A DNA stretch of 64,000 nt from assembly GCF_900112225.1 (NCBI RefSeq), contig NZ_FOLD01000010.1, forward strand, positions 1 to 64,000, written 5' to 3'. Below the pieces are notes generated by a model. That model ran no database searches. It was not told the origin of the DNA and worked only from the letters and a program-made list of their open reading frames with translations. The position numbers and the translations under genes were made by a program. Within the stretch, counting starts at the first letter, position 1. Every line of letters starts with the position of its first letter. This document shows positions 26,829-34,388 of this stretch, piece by piece. This stretch comes from Massilia yuzhufengensis (lineage in GTDB: Bacteria > Pseudomonadota > Gammaproteobacteria > Burkholderiales > Burkholderiaceae_D).

Positions 26829-28141
26829 TCGGCTACCCTCCCACCACTTGCCATGTTCTGTGGGATCAAGCGCAGCTCCAGTCCCGCCCAGATCAGGGCC
26901 GCCTCAAGTTCGAGCGCATTGACCTGCAGTCTGCGCTCGAGGGCGGCGCGCCTGGCCTTGAATACGGCGGTCAGCGTTCCGGTTCCGCCGCGATAGTCGG
27001 CCAGCGCGATCTCGACCTGCTGCGCCGCAGTCGGCAGCAGCTCCTTCTCGAGCCGGGCAATACGGCGCTTCAGGCTCTCGAGCTGCCCCAGCTGGGTCTC
27101 GAATGATGACTGTGTCTCCAGCAGTGCCTCCTCGTACTCCAGCCTTGCCCGCGTGCCCAGTTCGGCTTTCTCCGCGATCTCGCGATCCTGGCGCTGCGCC
27201 CGGCGGATGGTCAAGGGGATGCTGACGCCAAACGACACCATGTTCGAAAACTGACCGCCGCGCTGGGCGAAGCCGGCTTCGAATGACCAGTCGGGCCGGC
27301 TTTCTTGCACGGCCGCGCCCACGTCGGCGTCGGCCAGGTCGACGGTACGGCGTGCGTTGAGGACCGCTGGGTGCATTCTTTCCAGGTTTGGCATCGCCGA
27401 GCGGGTCAAGGCCGTATCCAGGTTCGGTGGCTCATTCGACACGGCCTCAGCGTCTGTGCGGGTCCAGCGGCGCAGCTGGAAGAGGGCTGTCTGCAGATCC
27501 TGCGCGGCTGCATCAACGCCGTCGCCGCTGAGCAGCAGCTCGGTCCTTGCCTGCAGTACGTCGCTGGCCGAGGTCTTGGCTCCACGATGCGATGCCTGGA
27601 GGGCTGCAAGGTCGCTTTCCATTTCGCGCGCAATCGACCTGGACAGGCCGAGTGCTCGCTGCTTGTACAGCACGGTCATCCAGGCTTTCCCGGTCTCGAC
27701 GCGGATAGTTGCGACCTTATCGAGATGGGCAGCCTCGACGGCCTCGACCGAGCGGCGTGCCAGCTCAGTACGGGCCTGCCGCTTGCCGCGGGAAACCCAT
27801 TGCTGTTCGATGCCGATCCGGCGCATCGTCATGAAGTCGGCGTTGGGACGGAAGCGGTCCGGGCCCGTAATGGGCAGGTTATCAATACCCAGTTTGAGGG
27901 TCGGATCGGGCAGCTGGTCCGCGCGGGCGGCGGCATGCTCGCTTGCCGTGATCGAGGCTCGCGCCGCCTTCGCGGAGGCTGAACCGGACGTTGCGAGCGC
28001 CAGGGCGTCGTTCAGGGTGAGGCCATCCGGGGCCGCAGATGTGCTGCTGGAAGCTAACAGGAACAGGGCCGCGACCAGGGCGGGACCGGAGCGTGCAGGC
28101 TTGGCCGGCACCTCATGACGTGACGTGAAAATAGAATACAT
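26825..28141 (-). CDS. cusC: Outer-membrane factor CusC (TolC family)
   Basis: The 438-residue TolC-type protein has a signal peptide (about residues 18-36, ending SSSTSAA). It has two OEP repeats with long helices; LTLNDALALATSGSASAKAA opens the first. It has no lipobox Cys. It should form the exit channel for CusBA. The ribosome binding site GGAGG stands 4 bases before the ATG at 28141. It is the first gene of cusCBA. Confidence 0.9.
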   Translation of the reverse strand: MYSIFTSRHEVPAKPARSGPALVAALFLLASSSTSAAPDGLTLNDALALATSGSASAKAARASITASEHAAARADQLPDPTLKLGIDNLPITGPDRFRPNADFMTMRRIGIEQQWVSRGKRQARTELARRSVEAVEAAHLDKVATIRVETGKAWMTVLYKQRALGLSRSIAREMESDLAALQASHRGAKTSASDVLQARTELLLSGDGVDAAAQDLQTALFQLRRWTRTDAEAVSNEPPNLDTALTRSAMPNLERMHPAVLNARRTVDLADADVGAAVQESRPDWSFEAGFAQRGGQFSNMVSFGVSIPLTIRRAQRQDREIAEKAELGTRARLEYEEALLETQSSFETQLGQLESLKRRIARLEKELLPTAAQQVEIALADYRGGTGTLTAVFKARRAALERRLQVNALELEAALIWAGLELRLIPQNMASGGRVAE

Positions 28142-28204
28142 ACATCCTCCGCAAATGAAAACGAGCGCCGGCCGCTAACCGGGCGTTTGCCAAAAGGGAG
28201 GTGG

Positions 28205-28585
28205 TCAGACTTGGATGCGCAGGGTTCGCAGGTAGGGCGGGCCGGCGACCGGACCGGGAGGGTCGGCGGGCCATGGCAGGGCGATCGCGAGCGCCGAGAC
28301 GGGGGTGATGATACGAACGAGGCCGGCGGGGGACAGCAGGGTCAGCGCGGGAACCGGGTTATGGTGGTCGACAGAAGCCTTGGTGTCGGCCGAGAACTCG
28401 GCGCAATGGACGGGGCGCTCCATGTCCATGCCGGCGCAGGGCTCGCCATCCATCATCTGCATGGGCGCCCGCTTGGCGACCGCTTCCGGACACACGTACG
28501 ATGCCATCGCCATGCCCGACGTCATGAGGGTCATGACGAGGAGCAGCGCAATGCATCTGAACAGCGCGGGGAAGGAGCGTCGCAT
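28205..28585 (-). CDS. Small secreted Met/His/Cys-containing protein preceding cusCBA
   Basis: The 126-residue protein has an N-terminal signal/anchor (residues 9-28). A short metal-binding-looking stretch follows (PMQMMDGEPCAGMDMERPVHC, about 41-61) with five Met and two Cys, and then a hydrophobic C-terminal half rich in Pro/Leu. It lies 63 bases upstream of cusC on the same strand. Small exported proteins of this sort often lead copper operons. No specific function can be given. A TAGAAT -10 lies upstream near 28620. Confidence 0.72.
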   Translation of the reverse strand: MRRSFPALFRCIALLLVMTLMTSGMAMASYVCPEAVAKRAPMQMMDGEPCAGMDMERPVHCAEFSADTKASVDHHNPVPALTLLSPAGLVRIITPVSALAIALPWPADPPGPVAGPPYLRTLRIQV

Positions 28586-28671
28586 CGGGTTCGGGTAGTA
28601 ACGGCGGTTGGTGCCATTCTAGCCATATTTCACAGCTTGGGTACGAGAATCAAACCTTTAGTTGGCCCGGC

Positions 28672-29409
28672 TTAGGAGCGACCGCTCTGCATTGGTATTG
28701 GTGACCGCAGCGCCTGCGCAGCGGCTTGGACAACAGGCACCTGATGCCACAGTTCGGCAAGAAATGCCATTTTTCCATCTGGCTGCAGCCCACCGTGCTC
28801 GATCAGGCGGTTAGGGTGGGAAGAGACCGACACCCACCATTGCACGCCGCCGTACATGGTCCCCCAGCACCGGTGACCCTCAATACTCGACTTAACGACC
28901 GTGGAGACCATTGGTACAAGTCGACGAGTTTCGTGGTGTATGACCGCGTGGCCGTAAACTGGGTATTCGGAATGGGCACCCGGATCGCATGCAAGAAGCA
29001 TTTGCCGCATGCGCTCTTCATGGCGGAGGCCGAGCGACACGTGGTTGAACGTCCCTAGCGAACAAACCGAAGCACGGAACAGGACACTCAGATGGAACAA
29101 TTTGAATGGGGCGTAATCTGCCTCCGTCCAGTGGGCCTCCTCGGCCGAGGGCCAGGGATTCGGAAGCTGTTTAGTGTCGAGCCACCTTTTAAAAGGTTTT
29201 TCGAAATGCTCGTTGAAATGCTGTTCACATTCCTCACAGAACAGGTGCTGTTTGATGCCATTCTGGAGAAGAGTCCGCCCACGCTTTCCCAACCCGCTAA
29301 CAGCCATTAACTGCCGCTTATCGTTGTAGAGTTCGCGGTACAGGAACTCTGGAACTATATGCGAATGACGAAGTTCTCGCACCTGATGGCAGAGATGGCA
29401 TTTTTTCAT
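28672..29409 (-). CDS. HNH-like zinc-finger protein of unknown function
   Basis: The 245-residue protein has a treble-clef/HNH-like N terminus: CHLCHQ (residues 4-9), then SHIVPEFLYR (about 16-25), and FCEECEQHFNEHFEKPF (about 57-73). The remainder (AEEAHWTEADYAPFKLFHLSVLFRAS onward) has no catalytic motif I recognise. Similar proteins of unknown role occur in accessory DNA. It carries no signal peptide and seems unrelated to copper handling, so it looks like an insertion between the cus and cop units. A nuclease role is possible but not shown. Confidence 0.72.
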   Translation of the reverse strand: MKKCHLCHQVRELRHSHIVPEFLYRELYNDKRQLMAVSGLGKRGRTLLQNGIKQHLFCEECEQHFNEHFEKPFKRWLDTKQLPNPWPSAEEAHWTEADYAPFKLFHLSVLFRASVCSLGTFNHVSLGLRHEERMRQMLLACDPGAHSEYPVYGHAVIHHETRRLVPMVSTVVKSSIEGHRCWGTMYGGVQWWVSVSSHPNRLIEHGGLQPDGKMAFLAELWHQVPVVQAAAQALRSPIPMQSGRS

Positions 29410-29660
29410 GGGCTAGAGGTGCGAGAGGAAGATAGCTGACTATCCTACCAGCCCACCTCGCTCCAGGTGAACGAGAAGGTGAAAGCGAAGCCCTCGTGCG
29501 AAGCGGGCTATGCCAGGAGCGCACGGTAGAACTGCTTGTTCTGAGGTTAATAAACTTCTTCAAGACCATATTTCGACGGGAAAGCGAACGCCAGCACCTT
29601 GGCGGAATGCGGGGCAACCGGGCCGAATATCACGCATTTGTGTGCACGCTACCCCGGGAG

Positions 29661-29677
29661 CATGCTACATTGACCAT
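29661..29677 (+). promoter_or_regulatory. Extended -10 close to the start of a secreted protein gene
   Basis: TGCTACATT (29663-29671) ends 6 bases before the ATG at 29678. The same element and spacing recur at 50618-50631. The transcript would start at or next to the ATG. Confidence 0.5.
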
Positions 29678-30118
29678 ATGCGCGCCAGGCTTCGATCATT
29701 TTTCTTTTGCCTACTCATCGTCTCCCTACCCTTGCAGGGCATTGCGGGAGTGGCGAGGTTTGAGTGCGGCATGGCGCATCATCCCTTGACCGCCGCTGGC
29801 CAGCCTGGTGGCATGCAGATGGACACAACGGCGGCTGTCGATTCGCACGATGGCGAGCATGGGCATGCTGCCGAACCCGCGCAAAGCGTTGCATCGCCGG
29901 ATCAAGACTGCGACGACAACGGCTCGCATGCGCGATCCGGCTGCGGCACCTGTGCAAGCTGCTCCATTGGCGCCTATGCGCCGCCGCCTGTAATGACCGT
30001 GACTGCAGTCGAGGAAGCAGTCAGCACTGCCCTGCAATTTTTCTCATCTTCATTCACCGGGCATGTACCGGCCCGGATCGAACGACCTCCACGCACTGCC
30101 GCGTCAATCGCGGCGTAA
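29678..30118 (+). CDS. Small secreted Cys/His protein leading the copAB unit
   Basis: The 146-residue protein starts MRARLRSFFFCLLIVSLPLQ and has a signal peptide to about residue 25. The mature part has scattered His (SHDGEHGHAAEP) and a Cys cluster CGTCASCSIGAYAPPPV. The 49441-49860 gene shares this architecture (STCSACSAFCLGAVAPPS), so both belong to one family that leads copper operons in this window. It precedes the multicopper oxidase by 256 bases. A longer frame from 29510 has no support upstream of the signal peptide. The function is probably metal sensing or binding in the periplasm (inference). Confidence 0.78.
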   Translation: MRARLRSFFFCLLIVSLPLQGIAGVARFECGMAHHPLTAAGQPGGMQMDTTAAVDSHDGEHGHAAEPAQSVASPDQDCDDNGSHARSGCGTCASCSIGAYAPPPVMTVTAVEEAVSTALQFFSSSFTGHVPARIERPPRTAASIAA

Positions 30119-30374
30119 TCCTTCACGCCTAGCGCCGGCGATGCGTTCCTGATTCCCGGGAGGCCGGCCCGCGCCCGCGTTCGCGCCTGCACGGATGGCC
30201 ATCCCGACCGGGCACGCGTTCCTGGAAATCAGATCAAATAACCGAATCGTGCACCCGTGGCTACCCGCCGCGGGGAAGGCGTGTCCGCGTCCCTGGGTAC
30301 CGCCATGGGGAACGTTTGGGGCCGAATCGCGCAGATCGCTGCGCCAGAAGTCGCATTTCAAATCGGAGAACCAT

Positions 30375-32243
30375 ATGAAACGTTCAGAAGTTACTGACCG
30401 CTGCGCGAGCAGTTGGCGGCGCCGTTTCCTGCAAGGGCTGGGCGCAGCGATAGGCCTTGCAGGTTTCAGCCCGAGGGCGCTCTTTGCCGCGCAGGACCGG
30501 CACAAGCTTCGCGGTACCAGTTTCGACCTCGAGATAGGGCCGATGCCTGTCAACTTCACCGGAGCAGACCGTATCGCCACCGCGGTCAACGGCCAGGTGC
30601 CCGCACCCACACTCTACTGGAACGAGGGGGATACCGTGACGATCCGGGTCACCAACCGGCTGCCAACGGTCAGTTCGATTCACTGGCACGGCATCCTGCT
30701 GCCAGCGGACATGGATGGCGTTCCGGGGTTGAGCTTTGCGGGGATCGAGCCCGGACAGACCTTCACCTACCGGTTCGAGGTCAAGCAGAGCGGTACCTAC
30801 TGGTACCACAGCCATTCCGCTTTCCAGGAACAGCTCGGCTTGTACGGCCCTATCGTCATCCTGCCGAAAGCCGGCGAGCGGGCCCAGGCAGATCGCGATT
30901 ACGTCGTCATGCTGTCGGACTGGACGGACGAGAAGCCGGAGCGGGTCATGGCCAACCTGAAGAAGATGAGCGACTTCTTCAACAACAAGCAGCCGACCTT
31001 CGGCGAATTCGTCCGCGACGTGCGGAGCATGGGGTTCGCCGCAGCCGTCGAGAAACGCAAGATGTGGAACCAGATGCGCATGATGCCCACCGACTTCAGC
31101 GACGTCACCGCCAGCCGGAACATCAGCGGTGCGCTGCGCTACCTGATCAATGGCGCGACTGCGGAAATGAACTGGACCGGCCTGTTCAAGCCCGGAGAAA
31201 AGCTTCGGCTTCGTATTATCAACGGCGCCGCGACGACGATTTTCGACCTGCGTATCCCAGGTCTGAAGATGACGGTCGTCTCCGCCGACGGACAGGACGT
31301 CGAGCCGATCCCGGTCGACGAGCTGCGCATCTCGGTCGCCGAGACCTACGATGTGATCATCGAACCTGCGGAAGACAAGGCGTATACGATCTTCGCGCAG
31401 TCGATTGGACGCTCCGGATTCGTGCGCGCCACGCTCGCGCCACGGCCCGGGATGCAGGCCCCGGTTCCGCCGGTGGACGAGGCCGAATGGCTCACCATGA
31501 CGGACATGATGGGGGCGATGGCGATGTCCGTGATGCACGGCTCCCACGGCGCCGCAGGCGGGCACGCAATGCGAGCGCAAGGGGCGGCTGGCACGAGTTC
31601 GCCAGAGACGGCGACCGGTGCGGCCGCCGACCACAGTCACATGCAGCATGCGATGCCGGCTGCGGCAAGCCATGCCGGCCACACGCAAATGCCCCAGGCA
31701 GCGCCGGGACCTGCCAGTCCGCCAAAGGTGACCCATGCGCGGTCCGAGTACGGACCAGGCGTCGACATGCATGTCGACATGCCGCGCACGAACCTGGATG
31801 ACCCCGGCCCGAACCTGCGCAACAACGGGCGGCGGGTCCTCACCTACGCTGACCTGCGGACCGTCGGCGGGCCGGTCGACCCCCGCGAACCGAGCCGAGA
31901 GATCGAGCTGCACCTCACCGGCAACATGGAACGCTTCATGTGGTCATTCGACGGCCAGAAGTTCTCCGAGGCCTTGCCGATCCACTTCCGGTTCGGCGAG
32001 CGGCTGCGAATCGTCCTGGTGAACGACACGATGATGAACCACCCGATCCACCTGCACGGCATGTGGAGCGAGCTCGAATCGGAGCGCGGTGAATTCCAGG
32101 TGCGCAAGCACACGATCAATGTGCAGCCAGCCCAGCGGGTCACGTTCCGTGTCACGGCCGATGCGCCAGGGCACTGGGCATTCCACTGCCACCTGCTGTA
32201 TCACATGGAAGCAGGGATGTTCAGGGAGGTGGTCGTATCATGA
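30375..32243 (+). CDS. copA: Periplasmic multicopper oxidase CopA/PcoA
   Basis: The 622-residue multicopper oxidase, exported by Tat, oxidises periplasmic Cu+ to Cu2+. The twin-Arg signal RRRFLQGLGAAIGLAGF is at residues 16-32. Copper-ligand motifs are HWHGILLP, WYHSHSAFQEQLG, HPIHLHGMWSE and the C-terminal HCHLLYHMEAGM, so all four coppers can be bound. A Met/His-rich insert (about residues 375-455, with HGSHGAAGGHAMR and HSHMQHAM) fits the PcoA/CopA type. The ATG at 30375 follows GGAG; longer upstream sequence is not signal-like. It overlaps copB by 4 bases. This is the oxidase CopA, not the ATPase at 40279. Confidence 0.95.
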   Translation: MKRSEVTDRCASSWRRRFLQGLGAAIGLAGFSPRALFAAQDRHKLRGTSFDLEIGPMPVNFTGADRIATAVNGQVPAPTLYWNEGDTVTIRVTNRLPTVSSIHWHGILLPADMDGVPGLSFAGIEPGQTFTYRFEVKQSGTYWYHSHSAFQEQLGLYGPIVILPKAGERAQADRDYVVMLSDWTDEKPERVMANLKKMSDFFNNKQPTFGEFVRDVRSMGFAAAVEKRKMWNQMRMMPTDFSDVTASRNISGALRYLINGATAEMNWTGLFKPGEKLRLRIINGAATTIFDLRIPGLKMTVVSADGQDVEPIPVDELRISVAETYDVIIEPAEDKAYTIFAQSIGRSGFVRATLAPRPGMQAPVPPVDEAEWLTMTDMMGAMAMSVMHGSHGAAGGHAMRAQGAAGTSSPETATGAAADHSHMQHAMPAAASHAGHTQMPQAAPGPASPPKVTHARSEYGPGVDMHVDMPRTNLDDPGPNLRNNGRRVLTYADLRTVGGPVDPREPSREIELHLTGNMERFMWSFDGQKFSEALPIHFRFGERLRIVLVNDTMMNHPIHLHGMWSELESERGEFQVRKHTINVQPAQRVTFRVTADAPGHWAFHCHLLYHMEAGMFREVVVS

Positions 32244-33658
32244 AAAAGTTTTCAACCCTTTCCCGGCATGCCGCTTTTGCGTTGGCATACGTAGTGTCGT
32301 TACATGCTTCTGGACAAACGCCGGTGCAACAGTCGTCCACCAGCCACGAGATGCACGGGATGGACCACGCGAAGATGGGCCATGGCGCACCCGCCGCACC
32401 ACGCAAGCCTTCGCAGCAGAAGCAGAAGCCCTCGGCGGAACCGGCCACGCACAAGAGCCATGGAGAGGCGCCTGCTGGTCAATCGTCGACAGCGGGCCAG
32501 GAGCATGCCGGGCATGCCATGCCAGCGCCTCAAAAGGCGCAGTCACAGCCTGGTAAGGCCGCCCAGGAACATGGCGTGCACCAGATTGACCATTCGAAAA
32601 TGGGACATGGTGCCACAGCCGCACCGGCCAAGCCCACCCAGCAAGGGCAGCAATCTCAGTCGCAACCGGATGCGGACGGGAGCCATGTTGCCCCAACGGC
32701 CACACCGGCTCCCACGGCCGGGCAAGGGCACGCGGGCCATGCCATGTCGTCCGCGCAGCCTCCGACGGAAAAGCTCCAGTCGGCCCAGCCTCCCCAGGGT
32801 CACGACGCGCACCAGATGGACCATTCGGGGATTGGGCATGGAAGTCCGGCCCAGCAAGCGCCCCGAAACGCTACTGCCGCGGCGGGCACCGCAAACGCGA
32901 TGGGCCCGGGACACTCCATGCAGATGGGCCCGATGCAAGGAGGGAAACCGCCGCCGGACGCACGCGATCCGAATGCCTACAACGAGGGCGCGCGCCACGC
33001 CAACTTCGGCAACCACGAGATGAACGACAACGCCCCGTTCGGCAAGGTTTTGCTCGACAAGGCGGAGTTCGCGAAGGGCGATGGCGAGCGTGGCCAGAAC
33101 GTCGAACTCGAGGCCTGGTACGGCAACGACTACAACAAGGCCTGGCTCAAGATCGAAGGCGAGCGGCGCGGCGGCACCCTTGAAAGCGCGCGTACCGAAC
33201 TGCTGTGGGACCGGGCATTCGCCACATTCTGGAGCACTCAGCTCGGTCTCAGGCACGACAGCGGCGAGGGCAGCAGCAGGGACTGGCTCGCGTTCGGTGT
33301 GCAGGGCCTGGCGCCGTACTGGTTCGAAACCGAGGCGACTGCCTATTGGCGCCCGGGCAGCGGACTTGCCGCCCGGTTCAACGTGAAGTACGAAATCCTG
33401 TTCACGTCGCGCCTGATCCTGGAACCCGAACTGTCGGCAAACCTCTACAGCCGTACCGACGAAGAGCGTGGGACGGGAAGCGGATTGTCCGATATCGGCG
33501 CCGGCCTGCGCCTGCGCTACGAGATCACTCGCCAGGTCGCGCCCTACATCGGGGTGACGTGGAACAGACAGTTTGGCCGTACCGCCGACTTCACGCAGCA
33601 GCGTAGCGGCGACCGCAGTGAAGTCCAGGCTGTGGCCGGGATCCGTCTGTGGTTTTGA
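32240..33658 (+). CDS. copB: Outer-membrane copper resistance protein CopB with Met/His repeats
   Basis: The 472-residue protein has a signal peptide (residues 1-24). A long low-complexity region (about 30-240) holds three copies of a unit with DHxKMGHG and GQxHAGHAM, rich in His, Met, Pro and Gln. The C-terminal beta-barrel domain starts near DNAPFGKVLLDKAEF and ends in Trp-Phe, as outer-membrane barrels do. CopB/PcoB binds copper outside the inner membrane. It is coupled to copA by an ATGA overlap. The repeat region is longer than in PcoB. Confidence 0.94.
   Translation: MKKFSTLSRHAAFALAYVVSLHASGQTPVQQSSTSHEMHGMDHAKMGHGAPAAPRKPSQQKQKPSAEPATHKSHGEAPAGQSSTAGQEHAGHAMPAPQKAQSQPGKAAQEHGVHQIDHSKMGHGATAAPAKPTQQGQQSQSQPDADGSHVAPTATPAPTAGQGHAGHAMSSAQPPTEKLQSAQPPQGHDAHQMDHSGIGHGSPAQQAPRNATAAAGTANAMGPGHSMQMGPMQGGKPPPDARDPNAYNEGARHANFGNHEMNDNAPFGKVLLDKAEFAKGDGERGQNVELEAWYGNDYNKAWLKIEGERRGGTLESARTELLWDRAFATFWSTQLGLRHDSGEGSSRDWLAFGVQGLAPYWFETEATAYWRPGSGLAARFNVKYEILFTSRLILEPELSANLYSRTDEERGTGSGLSDIGAGLRLRYEITRQVAPYIGVTWNRQFGRTADFTQQRSGDRSEVQAVAGIRLWF
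32363..32880 (+). repeat. Three in-frame repeats of about 76 residues in CopB
   Basis: Units start with GACCA at 32363, 32588 and 32819, which are 225 and 231 bases apart. Each encodes DH(A/S)(K/G)(M/I)GHG followed by a Pro/Gln linker; the first two also include GQ(E/G)HAGHAM. The third copy is partial. Confidence 0.8.
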
Positions 33659-33759
33659 ACGAGATGTTGAGATGAGGACCGGCGCGGCGGCCCAGCCGAC
33701 GCCTTACCAAGAGGGATTCCTGGAATTGACTTTGAACCTGACCTATTGAGGAGAACGTC

Positions 33760-34089
33760 ATGAATCAGCAATACGAAACCTGTATCGAAGCGTGCAATGA
33801 CTGCGCCGACGCGTGCGACATGTGCGCAGCCGCCTGCCTGCAGGAGGAAGACGTGAAGATGATGGCCCGCTGCATCGCACTCGACGTCGACTGTGCGCAG
33901 TTGTGCCGTGTCGCAGCCGCGATGATGGCAAGGGGTAGCGCAGCCGCAAAAGTCGTCTGCGAGGCTTGCGCGGCGATCTGCGACATGTGCGCTGAAGAGT
34001 GCGCCAAGCATCAGATGGAGCACTGCCAGCGGTGCGCCGCTGCCTGTCGCCGGTGCGCAGCTGAATGCCGTCGCATGGCCAGCGCATAA
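33760..34089 (+). CDS. csp: Four-helix-bundle copper storage protein (Csp, DUF326)
   Basis: The 109-residue protein contains 19 Cys arranged in CxxxC and CxxC steps (for example CIEACNDCADACDMCAAAC at 8-26 and CEACAAICDMCAEEC at 67-81). These would line the core of a four-helix bundle and bind many Cu+ ions, as in Csp3. It has no signal peptide, so it is the cytosolic type. The start follows GAGGAG 5 bases upstream. It lies 101 bases after copB on the same strand. Confidence 0.92.
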   Translation: MNQQYETCIEACNDCADACDMCAAACLQEEDVKMMARCIALDVDCAQLCRVAAAMMARGSAAAKVVCEACAAICDMCAEECAKHQMEHCQRCAAACRRCAAECRRMASA

Positions 34090-34117
34090 AACCACGCAGT
34101 TTTCGTGATCACTCAGC

Positions 34118-34143
34118 AGGGGAATTCATGCGTGAATTTCCCT
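34118..34143 (+). terminator. Possible stem-loop after the csp gene
   Basis: GGGAATTCA and TGAATTTCCC form a stem with one bulge, about 30 bases after the csp stop. No clear T-run follows, so terminator function is uncertain. Confidence 0.35.
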
Positions 34144-34388
34144 GGCGCCCCCTTGTCGCCTCGCGCAAAGTCGGAATAACGTGCGGCAAACACCTTTTTG
34201 GTTAACTTTTATGTGGCGAAAACGACGAAAACTTTATTTTTCTTGCGCGGTAAAGATTTTGGTAATACATTTAAAAAAGCAACAAGCTGTATAGACAAGT
34301 AGTTTGGCTCTTGGCTTTCAAGGCGTGTTCCGCGCTGCGGGCCACTGGTTATTGTCCTGATTCTCATAAAAACAAACCCGGAGGGTAA

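Noticed and set aside
30384..31913. Long 509-codon minus-strand frame opposite the multicopper oxidase copA
   Set aside because: It lacks any domain and arises from the GC-rich codon use of the true plus-strand gene, which has full catalytic motifs.
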